Assembly (NCBI GenBank): GCA_910589415.1
Contig: OU342633.1
Location: 15,662,858-15,726,857, forward strand
Length of the DNA: 64,000 nucleotides
From: Malachius bipustulatus
Lineage: Eukaryota; Arthropoda; Insecta; Coleoptera; Melyridae
Reading direction: 5' to 3'
Shown: in pieces, positions 24,201 to 34,053 of the stretch
Numbering within the stretch: position 1 is the stretch's first letter
Layout: each line of letters opens with the position of its first letter
Notes under the pieces: model-generated
What the model was told of the DNA's origin: nothing
Seen by the model: the letters and a program-made list of their open reading frames with translations, nothing else
Database searches by the model: none
Translations under genes and position numbers: made by a program

Positions 24201-24741
24201 GTCTTATTGACTTTCTAGACAAAACAAAGATCCTTTCCCGCTCCCAGCATGGTTTTCTTAAAAACAGATCTACCCAGACGGCTCTTGTGGAGCTTACGGA
24301 CTTCATATCTCAGGGTTTGGAGGAGGGGATGCGCACTGTGGGCTGGCTTTTGGATCTCTCCAAGGCCTTCGACAGTGTGTGCCACGAGTGCCTCCTTCGG
24401 AAACTGGAGAATGTCGGAGTTCGTGGATTGCCTCTTTCTTGGTTTACCAGCTACCTACAGGGAAGAATACAGGCGGTTCAGATTACTGGGTCTGATGGCC
24501 GACCTGTGCGATCACCTTTTGCTTCGGTCTCCTCTGGGGTGCCACAGGGTAGTGTTCTCGGTCCACTTCTTTTTATTATCTTCATTAACGACCTGGGCCC
24601 CAAAATTACCTCCCCAAATTCACTCTGTGTTAACTATGCTGATGATACAACAATTCTTATTAGGATAAAACCAGGCGACCTTCCTAGTCTGATAGATACC
24701 ATTCAACTCCCGTTGAAAAGAGCAAGTTTATGGCTCAGGGC
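21284..24741 (+). pseudogene. ORF1 tail, endonuclease and first half of RT of element A
   Basis: The frame at 21252-21740 encodes a basic ORF1-like C terminus (FPTERNALMAYYKRFYESYG); its first ~10 codons are foldback-arm sequence. It overlaps the next frame at GTGA (21737). The endonuclease runs 21890-22225 and 22951-23270: VLHTNIQSLNNS, CLNEHFLTSD, then YRSPACPVRDFI, with the usual GDFN changed to AEFN, and LSDHFGLH. The linker to 23787 follows, then RT with shifts at about 23784, 24095 and 24250: RPISLLSVFDKILE, LDLSKAFDSVCH, SSGVPQGSVLGP and NYADDTTIL. Several frame changes mean it is dead. Confidence 0.8.
22226..22948. mobile_element. 723-bp palindromic element inside element A, TA duplication
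   Basis: The arms of about 285 bp run inward from CAGGGTGTTGATTTTCAA at each end, with a loop around 22511-22661. TA is duplicated (22224-22225, 22949-22950). Removing the element and one TA makes the surrounding endonuclease frame continuous (LIISIYRSPACP), fixing both boundaries and duplication length. The empty target reads TATATA. No coding capacity. Confidence 0.9.
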
Positions 24742-24959
24742 CACGGTGTAAGATATAGAGGTGAACGCACGATGCTTGGCTTTTAACGCTAGCGAACGAC
24801 ACTAAACTGCGAACGTCGATGCGGGAGAGAGATAGTTCTTTTGGGCGATCCATGCGCTCTCCCCTCTTACTTCCACACGTGGAATTCTCATAACAAGTGA
24901 AGGTTTTAAGAAGTCGCGCTGCTACACTTTATTTTTTATTGAGTGAGTGATAAGTAAAT

Positions 24960-25172
24960 ATGGGAAGAAAGTGTGTTGTACCTAATTGTAGAAGTGGATA
25001 CGATGAAACTACAAAGGGTATTTATTTTTTCGGCATACCTAAACATAAATTAGAAGCGTATCAAAGGGCGATTCCCCGCCAAGATAGACAATTGACCGCT
25101 AAAGATGCGATTTGTGCAAAGCACTTTAAAGAAGTAGACATCATATATAAAGTCGAAACTGCCTGTTATTCG
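24960..25172 (+). CDS. THAP zinc-finger exon of a P-like transposase (partial)
   Basis: The frame starts ATG at 24960 (MGRKCVVPNC) about 220 bp inside the left end of B. The THAP pattern is complete for its metal ligands: C5, C10, C52 and H55 (CxxxxC then CAKH), with FGIPKH in the middle. The family's conserved tryptophan is a tyrosine (Y34). The open frame runs on to 25256, but a GTAAGT splice donor at 25173-25178 just after the domain suggests this is a first exon of a spliced transposase gene, as in P elements. THAP domains bind the transposon ends. The catalytic part is not present in this copy. Confidence 0.75.
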
Positions 25173-25482
25173 GTAAGTCATATATTTAGTGCCGATTATA
25201 AAAGTGTTGGAACTTTTCTTAGCTTGAAGATTATTAAAAAAAAAATATATAGTTAGATAAAATGATGATAATTTCAATACCTACCTACAAAACTAATAGG
25301 TATGTAAGGTATGTAAGTACCTATTTCTTGGTAATTATTAAGTAGGTAGGTATGTACATATAAATATCTCATACATAACTAGAGTTTTTTTTCATGATCA
25401 AAAAATATCTTTATAACTCATATGTAGTTGTTTGTTGCCTGAGGTGAATTTAAATACCCGCTCAGCGCTATGAAATTGAAAT

Positions 25483-25566
25483 AGGAGCGTGGCCGAGTGC
25501 TTTAGGCTGTTGCTTGGCACTCTGGACATTCTGATAGTACGGTACTCGAATCCACGAAAGGACTGT
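25483..25566 (+). other. tRNA-like sequence inside P-like element B
   Basis: GGAGCGTGGCCGAGTGCTTT looks like the D-arm and A box of a tRNA-Ser or tRNA-Leu. About 50 bases later TACTCGAATCC resembles a B box. The spacing would allow a long variable arm, but stems pair poorly and the acceptor ends do not match cleanly. It could be a tRNA pseudogene or SINE head captured by the transposon. Confidence 0.3.
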
Positions 25567-25781
25567 TTCTTTTTTTTTTAATACACTAATAGGTAGGTAA
25601 CTAGATATATCTAATTTTTTTAAATTTTGTTTATTAAATTATTTTTATACAAGCAGTCTGAGTTTTTATTTCGTGTTAAGTTAAACGAATAAATAATAAT
25701 TAATTCGTATTTTCCTTATTTTCCGATATGTAGGTACAATACAATAATATAGAGGGTACTAGGTGAGTATATCGAAGTTAA

Positions 25782-26369
25782 TCGAAGTTAAACAAGACTG
25801 TACACAAAAGTACTAAAAGGAAAGAAGTTTCCAACCATAAGCCAAGAAATACACCATATGTGAAGACAAATGAGTCAACCGACAACGTCGCACCGACATC
25901 GACACTCAACGGAGCGACACAGCTACAGCTGATACCCACACAGCCCGAAGAGATAAAGATAGATAACGGGACAAATGACAGATTGGGAAAAAAACGTAAA
26001 CAAACTTTTTCAAAAAGGTGTAGTAAAGTGACTGAAACCAAATCGAAATTGAAGACCAATGAAAAATTGAAATTTATATATCTGGGAAATATATCTGCGG
26101 ATGTAAATGATGGTTGTAAACTGATCTTGGAATGCCTTAAGGAAGAGGTGACCGAATGCAATAGTTTTACATGCGAAGAAATTATATCAAAAAGGGCCGG
26201 CTTGGCTTACAAAATAGGTGTACCTGTTCAACATTACAGAACATTCATCGATCCAGAATTCTGGCCAAGTGGCTCATATGTAAACAGATTTATATACCCT
26301 AAGAAAGTTGAAAGCGAACTAAACTTGGTAAATTTTCCCGAGGATTTAAAGCGAGGGAAGAGTACATAA
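25782..26369 (+). CDS. ORF1 protein of element C, N terminus missing
   Basis: The frame is open from 25782 without a good ATG start and ends at 26369. Residues near the C terminus (KFIYLGNISADVNDG, IGVPVQHYRTF and DPEFWPSGSYVNRF) correspond to the nucleic-acid-binding ORF1 tail of jockey/CR1-type elements. The same WP..VKRF-like ending is seen in ORF1 of element D at 58600-58660. The upstream PHD-type finger found in D is absent, in line with 5' truncation of C. ORF1 proteins coat element RNA. Confidence 0.65.
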   Translation, partial: SKLNKTVHKSTKRKEVSNHKPRNTPYVKTNESTDNVAPTSTLNGATQLQLIPTQPEEIKIDNGTNDRLGKKRKQTFSKRCSKVTETKSKLKTNEKLKFIYLGNISADVNDGCKLILECLKEEVTECNSFTCEEIISKRAGLAYKIGVPVQHYRTFIDPEFWPSGSYVNRFIYPKKVESELNLVNFPEDLKRGKST

Positions 26370-26434
26370 GTGATAAAAATAGAATATTTAAGGTTGCACA
26401 AACTGCTGATGATAGTAGCATCGGGGACGAGGCG

Positions 26435-29182
26435 GTGAGTATCTTCCACGTAAATATTCAGTGTATTGCAAATAAGATAAATGAGTTGTCATTATTTCTT
26501 GATAATTATAAATACGATGTACTATGTGTGTCTGAGCACTGGCAAGTCATAGATAATATGGGATTTATCAACTTACCTAGCTATAATTTAGCTAGTAGCT
26601 ACTGCCGTGAGTGCACTGGGCACGGGGGAGTGGCAATATTCATTAGAGAAAAATATAAATATAGAACGATTGATTTGTCTAGTCATAGTGTGGAGATTCA
26701 TGCGGAATTCTGTGGCGTTGATCTATCTACCACAAACATAGCGGTGGTTGCTGCATACCGCTCTACTCAGGGCGATTTTCCGGTATTTCTTAATGCATTG
26801 GAGGGCTTGCTGGTACTGCTCAACAAAAGGTATAAAAAAATTATCTTGCTAGGAGATTTCAATGTAGACTTCTTGGTGGGTTCAGGTGACTTGGATGATT
26901 TACTGTGCCTATTATCATCATTTGGTATATTCCATAGTATCAAGGAGCCTACTAGGGTTACAAAGACCTCCGCTACGTGCATAGATAACATACTCACAAG
27001 TGTAGATCCCGATAAGTTTGAGGTGGGGGTTGTTGAGCCATGTCTCTCGGATCATCGCGGGCAATATATTTGTGTTAGAGTAAATGTGACTTTGGAAACG
27101 GTCCACTGGCGCAGAATATTCACTACCAGGGGTATGGCCGGTCTGAGGTGTTCACTAGAGCAATCTGACTGGATACAGTTCCTGAATCCAAACCGCAGCG
27201 CAAACGAGCTGGCTGGCATGTGGATTGATAAACTCACGTCACTCATAAACAGACATTTTCCCATGAGAAAATTTTCTGACGGGGAGGGGGTAAAACCGGT
27301 GAAATGGTTTAATGACGCTCTTAGGTTTCTGAGGGATAAACTGGTTACGACTCGGATGATTTACGATTGCACGGGAAACGTAGATGACTGGTCAAAATAT
27401 AAAGTACTGAAAAAAGAGTACAGATATCAAATTATAAATGCCAAAAAAACTGCCCTTGAAAATTTCTTGAAAAATTCAAATAATAAATCTAAGGACAGCT
27501 GGAGGATAATTAACTATGAAAGGAACAGACACAGACATGCTGGAGTCAAAAATGACTTCACATCCAATGAATTTAATAATTTTTTTACCACGATCGCTGA
27601 TAAGGTGATTAAAGGACTGCCAAATAATCAGGGTAATGCAACGAATTATACTAGAGAGATCCGATCACCGGTCGGTTCTTTCTTTCTCGCGGCGGTGACC
27701 ACGAGTGACGTGGTGGACGCGATCTCAGCGCTCAGCGATTCTAAATGTACTGATATATACGATATGAACAGTGCTCTTTTAAAGAGGACACTGGACGTCA
27801 TTCTGACACCTCTAACATTCCTTATTAATAAATGCTTCGAAGAGGGCACATTCCCCAGGTCCTTTAAGACGGGTAAAGTTATTCCAGTCTATAAAAAGGG
27901 TGACACTGATGACATAAATAATTATCGACCTATCTGTATCATACCCGTAATAGGGAAAGTAATAGAAATCATTTTAAAGAACAGACTTCTAAAGTACTTA
28001 GACAAAAACGCTCTGTTGAGCCCAAGACAGTTCGGTTTCCGGGCTGGTCGATCGGCGGTCGGTGCCGTTACTGCGCTCCTGGGAGACGTCGTTGATGGTC
28101 TGGAGAGGGGCGAACATGTTGCCATCATATTATGTGACCTAACAAAGGCGTTTGATTGTGTTTCGCACTCATTACTGCTAGATAAGTTAGAGTTATATGG
28201 CATCAGGGGTAGAGCCCTGGAATTAATACGGTCTTACCTCGGAGGTCGGAGTCAGCAAGTGTACAGCAGTAATATAATTTCGAATAAACTGCCTGTCTCA
28301 CATGGGGTACCCCAGGGCTCTGTCTTGGGGCCACTCCTATTCCTAGTTTATATAAATGATCTTCTTGCCGACCGGGAGCGCGGGGGTAACATAGCATTCG
28401 CCGATGACTATACAATGATCGACTCAGACAGAGATATTGAGCGACTGAGATGTCATTCCGCTGAATCCGAGAAGTCTGCCGAAAAATGGTTTGCATCGAA
28501 TAACTTGGCAATGAACGAAACAAAAACACAAAGATTAATCTTCTCTACCCATCGCGACGTTCTGGAGGGCGGGAGTGCCAGGCTGCTGGGGATCACGCTG
28601 GATGGTCAGTTGAATTGGTCAGCGCATATCGAACAACTAAGAAAAAGATTGTCTACTGCTACATTTGTCATTAGACAACTATCATATTCTGTTGGTTGGG
28701 ATGTCCTCAGATCGTGCTACTTCTCACTGTTCGAGTCTCACCTTAGCTATGGAGTGGTATTATGGGTTAGGTCCAGGGATGGAATTAAGATATTCCGTGC
28801 ACAAAAAAGAATAATAAGAATATTGACAAATGCCTCATCTAGAGAGCACTGCCAACCTCTATTTAAAAGACTAAGAATCTTGCCGCTCCCTTGCCTATAT
28901 ATTTTACATAGTCTAGTCTACATTCGGAGTAACTTAAAAAGATTTATGACGAATGATGACATCCATGACCACAGCACTAGGAGTGCTGGGGACTTGAGGC
29001 TCCCAAGATATAGACTTGCCAGAGCTAGAAGGAATAGCCCTGATATACCTCTATATAATAAATTACCAAACGAAATTAAAAATCTACCACTGAATAAATT
29101 CAAACACAGAGTCAAAAAAATCCTGCTTAAACATTGCTTTTACACAGTGGAAACATACTTAGAAACTAAAATAGAGGAATAA
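26435..29182 (+). CDS. ORF2 of element C: endonuclease-reverse transcriptase, intact
   Basis: A 915-codon uninterrupted frame. The N-terminal endonuclease shows VNIQCIANK, CVSEHWQV, LLGDFNVDFL (about residue 140) and LSDHRGQYI. The RT shows YRPICIIPVIGKVIE, CDLTKAFDCVSH, SHGVPQGSVLGPLLF and FADDYTMI, followed by the C-terminal domain with SYGVVLWVRS and KRLRILPLPCLYI. The protein nicks target DNA and copies element RNA onto it. The computed start is a GTG; translation may begin elsewhere or by reinitiation, since the frame is open upstream. All catalytic motifs are present. Confidence 0.9.
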   Translation: MSIFHVNIQCIANKINELSLFLDNYKYDVLCVSEHWQVIDNMGFINLPSYNLASSYCRECTGHGGVAIFIREKYKYRTIDLSSHSVEIHAEFCGVDLSTTNIAVVAAYRSTQGDFPVFLNALEGLLVLLNKRYKKIILLGDFNVDFLVGSGDLDDLLCLLSSFGIFHSIKEPTRVTKTSATCIDNILTSVDPDKFEVGVVEPCLSDHRGQYICVRVNVTLETVHWRRIFTTRGMAGLRCSLEQSDWIQFLNPNRSANELAGMWIDKLTSLINRHFPMRKFSDGEGVKPVKWFNDALRFLRDKLVTTRMIYDCTGNVDDWSKYKVLKKEYRYQIINAKKTALENFLKNSNNKSKDSWRIINYERNRHRHAGVKNDFTSNEFNNFFTTIADKVIKGLPNNQGNATNYTREIRSPVGSFFLAAVTTSDVVDAISALSDSKCTDIYDMNSALLKRTLDVILTPLTFLINKCFEEGTFPRSFKTGKVIPVYKKGDTDDINNYRPICIIPVIGKVIEIILKNRLLKYLDKNALLSPRQFGFRAGRSAVGAVTALLGDVVDGLERGEHVAIILCDLTKAFDCVSHSLLLDKLELYGIRGRALELIRSYLGGRSQQVYSSNIISNKLPVSHGVPQGSVLGPLLFLVYINDLLADRERGGNIAFADDYTMIDSDRDIERLRCHSAESEKSAEKWFASNNLAMNETKTQRLIFSTHRDVLEGGSARLLGITLDGQLNWSAHIEQLRKRLSTATFVIRQLSYSVGWDVLRSCYFSLFESHLSYGVVLWVRSRDGIKIFRAQKRIIRILTNASSREHCQPLFKRLRILPLPCLYILHSLVYIRSNLKRFMTNDDIHDHSTRSAGDLRLPRYRLARARRNSPDIPLYNKLPNEIKNLPLNKFKHRVKKILLKHCFYTVETYLETKIEE

Positions 29183-29685
29183 TAGTGAACAGCTAGCAAT
29201 GCACTGAGGTGTGGGGTGACTGCTATGTCCTCGATGTTACGTTTATAAGGTTAAATTGATTACCAATTGAAAATGCATATTTTGACGGTGTGTTTGTTTG
29301 TTTGTTTTTTTTTCTTTTTGTTTTAGAACTTGTCGTTTCGTTAGTGCGAGATTGTTCGTATTCTCTCTGTAATATTTTATTATGTGTTTAAAGATTTAAA
29401 TTTGTGTGATATTCTTCATATTATTTACATATTATTCTGATGTTGTATGAAATTTAAGTTTTTACAAGTTGTCCTGCTTACGGACGATAAGGAATGATGA
29501 TTGTGAGGAACATGATGTATATGTGTTAATGATCCATTCCTGTGATATATTTAAATCAGACTTGACTTGTCAAAAACACTAATATTGTGTACATTGACCA
29601 ATAAAGATTATTATTATTATAGAGTGCCTACCTACACATTTATCAATGTAGGTAAGTACCTATACGCATTGAATTCTGCTAGCGC

Positions 29686-30545
29686 TTGCCCAAGTTGTCT
29701 ACCTCTCACAGCAGTCGCACCGCTCTAATCGTGACTGTTTACGCTCGCTTTTCGAGCTGTCGTCGATTCACCTCTATATCTTACACCGTGCTCAGGGCCA
29801 ATGAACTAAAACTCAACTTAGACAAAACTAAGCTGATTGATTTTCACTCTAGCCGATCACGTCTTCCACCTTTACCCTCCATACCCACCGATGGTGCCTT
29901 GATCGAGCCGAAGGGCGTGGTGAAGTTTTGAGCTTCCACATCGACCAGAACCTAAACTGGTCGGCTCACACAGATCATTTGTGCCGTCGTCTTGCTAGTG
30001 TCTGCTTCCTTCTTAGACGCCTTCAGCACACGGTGTCCCCTGAGGTTCTCCTCTTTGCTTATTATGGGCATTTCATCAGCCACATGAACTATGGGCTGGC
30101 CGTCTGGGGTGGGTATGAGAGATCTCTGCGAAGGGTTTTTCTTCTTCAAAAGAGAGCGATTAGGGTCCTGGCAGGCTTGTCAATGCATCAGTCATGCAGG
30201 GGCCATTTCAGGCGGCTTGGACTTCTTACCGTGCCTGCTTTGTATGTCTTCTCTCTGCTCAAACTGATCCACAAAAATCAGGATAGACTTTTACCTTACC
30301 GATTCACCCATCACTACAGTACTAGGTTCAATTTGTTCAAACCTCCTACACACCATCTGTCGTCTTCAGAAAGGACATTCACGTACGCATCTATCAAATA
30401 CCTGAACCACTTCAATATAGATCCTGCAACTGTTGGGGTCTCATCGTACAGTGCGTATCTCCGGAAACACCTCACGGAGTTGGAGGAACCCTACACTACC
30501 TCTGATATACTGTCCTTCCACCCCCCATCCCTAACCTGCGTCTGA
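29686..30545 (+). pseudogene. C-terminal RT region of element A, after the P-like insertion
   Basis: From 29799 the frame continues the RT of A with ANELKLNLDKTKLIDFHS, then shifts once near 29928. It runs as MSFHIDQNLNWSAHTDHL, LRRLQHTVSPEVLLFAYYGHF, NYGLAVWG and LLQKRAIRVLAGL to the stop at 30543-30545. The last ~90 codons are duplicated in the copy at 1961-2508. The first ~110 bp of the nominal open frame (29686-29798) is P-like terminal sequence and duplication, not A. Confidence 0.8.
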
Positions 30546-30811
30546 TATTAAAACACCTAAAACTCAAAGCTTTGATCCATCCTTATCATAGAGATGGAAC
30601 TATACCTCGATCGAGAACTGATTTCTTTGGTGTCTCTGCGCGTCTCGACCCTCACTGTTCCCGGTGTTATGTTGACACGCTGTGTGTTTTAAATTTTTAC
30701 TGTTTGTCTTTATGTTTGTTTTTATTATTTCTGTAATGACGCTGTTGTACTGAGTAATGACTGTTGTAATTCAAGTACAATAAAGAAATTTGTAATTGTA
30801 ATTGTAATTGT

Positions 30812-32733
30812 AAAAGAAGACCTGAACCACCCTGCCCTGTATATTGTGCCATCGTATCCTGATAGTATAAGAGTAAAAACTTCTCATTTGACTCATTATC
30901 TATGTCATATAATTGTAAGAAAGCAAACCAAGCTTTGTATCACGAGCTTCTTCTGACTGATTGGAAATTTCTATTAACCATAAAAGCATAGAAGAGGCTT
31001 GTGGTCAATTTTATGAAATTTACGCTACGTTCGATAGACACGTTCCCATAAGACGGTCCAGAGGATTGGGTCACTCCTTCCCGAGATGGTATAGTCAGAA
31101 TACAATAAAGTTTATAAAAAAGAAAGAAAGTCAAATTAGGCGGCTAAGAAATAATAAACCTAATGATTTCAAATACCGGAGGTCATGCGTGAAGACGCAT
31201 ATTCGCAAGGATTATGAAGCCTTATTCATAATTGAAACTCAGAGATCAATCAGAACAAGACCAAAGAATATTTTCTCTTTCGCTCAAGAAAGAAATAATA
31301 TGACTCGAATACCTGCTATTCTTACTTTAGACAACAGAGATTATACTGACCCGAAGGCAATCGTTAACGGATTCGCAAAACATTTTAGAGGTTCATATAT
31401 AACAGCCATTAAGTGGGATGAATGGTGCTGGATATGACGTACCTAACATTGACATCCCTTGCTTCTCGATTGAAGAAATACTCGTATCAATCTCTAAGAA
31501 AGGAAACGGGAATACCGCAGATCCTGACCAAATACGTAGTTTTATAATAAAAGACTGTACGTATATTTTTGCCTACCCGCTTATGATACTTTTCAAATTA
31601 TCCTTGAAAACATAATTTCCTAATATTTGGAAAATAAGCAGAATTTGTCCTGTTCACAAAAGTGGAATGACTTCTGAAATTAGTAATTGCAGACCCATTA
31701 GTATAGTATCAAATTTTGCCAAAATTTGTTAATGTTGTATTTATAATCGTGTATATCCTCTTTTGCGGAAGATTGTTTTATGTCAAGCCGTTCCACCTAT
31801 ACAAATCTTCTATATTTTGTGCACTATCTATCTGAACGAATTGACGCCCAGGGTCCAGGTGGACGTATTCTATGCTGATTTTTCAAAAGCATTCGACCGT
31901 CTTGATCACTGGATACTGCTTGATAAACTGAAATCCTTTGACTTTGGAGATCGTATGTTAAAGTTGTTTACATCTTACCTACTGAACAGAACCCAATATG
32001 TTACCTATCGTGGTCATCGATCAGACCCAGTGCTAGCAACCTCCGGAGTACCCCAGGGCTCAAATTTGGGTCCTTTATTTTTTCTATTATTTATTGATTA
32101 CTTAAGCTACACCCTTTGCTGTAGTCACCAACAATTTGCGGACGACTTGAAAATTTATGTCAAAGTGGAAACAGTGCATGACTGCACAATTATACAGGAT
32201 GAAATAGATAGGGTTCACCAATGGTGCACTCGGAACAGGCTTGACTTAAACATAGATCATGTGTCTTACACTCGGAAATTTAAAGCTATCGTATTAAAAT
32301 ATAAGATTTTTGAAAGTGGATTATCGAAATGTCAAACAATTAGAGATTTCAAACCACATATAGACAAATAGACAATGTGGTAAAAGCAGCGTTTAAAACG
32401 CTAGGATTTATAATAAGAACCTGCCGAGATTTCACTGATCTGAATGTTCATAGGTTGCTATTTAACGCTTTTGTTCGATCAAGACTAGAATACTCATCAC
32501 TTGTATGGTCCCCATGCTATTCTTGCCATAAACAAGCATGCGAGGCGGTACAGCGTAAGTTTCTAAAGTTTCTTGCTTTTAGGATCGATGGCAGGTATCC
32601 GGAGCGTGGTTTTGATCATCAGGTCCTGTTACGAAACTTCAACCGTCTATCATTGGAGCAGCGTCGCATCATCGTTAAGGTTCTTATTCTTCTTGATCCA
32701 GGGTAGGATTGACTGCCCTTCAATTTCAATTTC
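30812..32733 (+). pseudogene. R1-like non-LTR retrotransposon F, decayed and 5'-truncated
   Basis: Begins immediately after the tail of A. Broken frames give the endonuclease-RT linker (NCKKANQALYHELLLTDW, IEEACGQFYEIYATFDRHVPIRR), the RT (YADFSKAFDRLDH, TSGVPQGSNLGPLFFLLF, QQFADDLKIY) and the C terminus (EYSSLVWSPCY, GRYPERGFDHQVLLRNF), with at least four shifts or stops (31437, 31615, 31763, 32371). It ends in a short TTCAAT repeat near 32720. Closest relative here is element E. More damaged than A, C or E, so older. Confidence 0.8.
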
Positions 32734-33255
32734 AATTTGTTGTTCAATAGAGTAACTCTATTTACAATATTTTATTTTTAATGTTTGTCCTTAGTCATTT
32801 CTTTCCTGTATTTTCTTGCCTAAAGCTTTAGCTCCAATACAAGGCTGAAATTTTCAAAATCGGTTGGCGAGGAAAAAAGATATGAACTTTAAGAGCAAAC
32901 AGTTGATTTTTTGAGATCACCTTGTAACTAAAGGTGTTAAGTTATTGAAAATCTGAAAATCGTTTCGAGATACGTGGGAAAGCTTCGAAATTTGCTCATC
33001 AAAACTTACAAGAAAACTTTATTTGGAAAACGGGAGTACGAAAACACGGAGTGATTCTGAACGCCTTCACATACAACCTTGTTGAAAATTTATTGACAAT
33101 TTTCTTAAGTTTACATCCAATAAAGCAGAAAAATAAAGGAGAGGGCTGCTGACATGCGAAAACAAAATCGAAATCCCTTGGGAATAACGACAGTGATCCC
33201 CAATCAAAATCAGTCAAAACTTTGGGGTGCGACACTTCCATTTGTGCATATAGTG

Positions 33256-33549
33256 TATGGTTTGTCCAGTGAGTGTTGTCCGGTGAGATTCCACACTGAT
33301 TCTGACTATAAACTATTTTATTTTATGAGATTTAATTCGTGCAGTTATAATATATAATGGATTTATCTAATAATTATAATATTTATTATTAATTAATATA
33401 ATTATTATAATACAATAATTGATTCGATTATTAGTACCAATTACTATAATAATTAGTAGTTAGTACGAATTAAAACGTATAAAATCAAATCCTTTATAGT
33501 CAGGATCAGTGTGGCATATCACCTGACAACACTCACTGGACAAACCATA
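33256..33549. mobile_element. 294-bp MITE with TATGGTTTGTCC ends
   Basis: Inverted termini of about 55 bp, TATGGTTTGTCCAGTGAGTG at the left and its complement at the right, with a few mismatches after the first 25 bases. The centre is almost pure AT with further small inverted repeats. No frame. A target duplication could not be assigned because the outer TAT/ATA may belong to the element. Confidence 0.65.
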
Positions 33550-33718
33550 GATAACTAATTCAAATAAATTTCACGCACCGTTTTCAAATATATCCTAATT
33601 TGTAAGAAATATTTCTCCATCAGAAAATTTCAGGTCAGTTCAACTTAAATAATACACACAAATAACAATAATAATATAATTCGTTTACTTTATATTATAC
33701 GTTTCAACTTGCTAAATA

Positions 33719-34053
33719 CAGGGTGTTAGTAAATAAATGCGACAAACTTCAGGGAGTGATTCTGCATGAAAAAATAATGACATAAAAAATCTCAGTTGCG
33801 TATTTTAAGGAAAAAAATTGAGGTCATTACCCGTATGCGTTTAATTTATCAATTTAATTACCAGATGAACATAAAATTGCATGCCAAAAAAAGCGCAATA
33901 GCAACAAATTTTATTTGCACATCTCGACTGGTTTCAGAGCAAATAAACAAATCGTCAGTTTTTAAGAAAACCTATAACACATAGCAAATTGTCATTATTT
34001 TTTCATGCAGAATCACCGCTTGTAGTTTGCGGCACTTATTTGCTAACACACTG
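33719..34053. mobile_element. 335-bp MITE with CAGGGTGTTAG ends
   Basis: The first ~60 bases are inverted at the far end with about ten differences (shared core: gattctgcatgaaaaaataatgac). The left flank ends in TA as in the CAGGGTGT family; at the right the outer bases are CAGTGTG and the flank is altered, so the duplication is no longer clear. Non-coding and probably non-autonomous. Confidence 0.65.

Larger units (their letters stand above)
25755..29618 (+). mobile_element. Non-LTR retrotransposon C with intact ORF2, nested in B
   Basis: A candidate duplication ATAGAG lies at 25749-25754 and 29619-29624. The element has a 5'-shortened ORF1, an intact 915-codon ORF2, ~430 bp of 3' UTR with AATAAAG (29602) and an (ATT)n tail. 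Its insertion into the P-like element is the innermost event of the 19-33 kb nest. The intact ORF2 marks it as one of the youngest insertions here. Confidence 0.85.
24742..29790 (+). mobile_element. P-element-like DNA transposon B carrying a THAP ORF
   Basis: Perfect 24-bp terminal inverted repeats, starting CACGGTGTAAGATATAGAGG, are flanked by the 8-bp duplication CTCAGGGC (24734-24741, 29791-29798). Removing B restores the RT frame of element A. Eight-base duplications plus a THAP-domain protein are hallmarks of the P superfamily. Without nested element C (25755-29618) B is only about 1.2 kb, too short for a complete transposase, so it is an internally deleted derivative. The MITE at 6312-6470 has the same ends. 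Confidence 0.85.
21284..30811 (+). mobile_element. Non-LTR retrotransposon A (jockey-like), split by two insertions
   Basis: Coding pieces on the plus strand belong to one element once the palindromic insert (22226-22948) and the P-like transposon (24742-29790) are set aside. The frame resumes exactly at both places (ALIISI then YRSPACP; ASLWLRA then NELKLNLDKTK). It ends in a 3' UTR with AATAAAG and a (TAATTG)n tail at 30786-30811, the same tail as the copy at 1961-2508. The 5' end abuts the foldback arm of M near 21284. Without the inserts it is about 3.7 kb. Confidence 0.85.
19140..33225. mobile_element. Old foldback element M, arms now 11-14 kb apart
   Basis: Sequence at 32831-33225 is an inverted match, with moderate divergence, to 19140-19281 plus 21032-21283 on the left. 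Examples are GATTTCGATTTTGTTTGCG with TCAGCAGCCCT on the left outer arm, and GAAGGCGTGCAGAATCACTCC with CTCGAAAAATCAACTATTTG on the left inner arm. The left arm is itself split by a 1.75-kb insert (19282-21031). Elements A and F, with everything inside them, occupy the former loop. M has no coding capacity; the outer ends are eroded and no duplication could be fixed. Confidence 0.7.
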
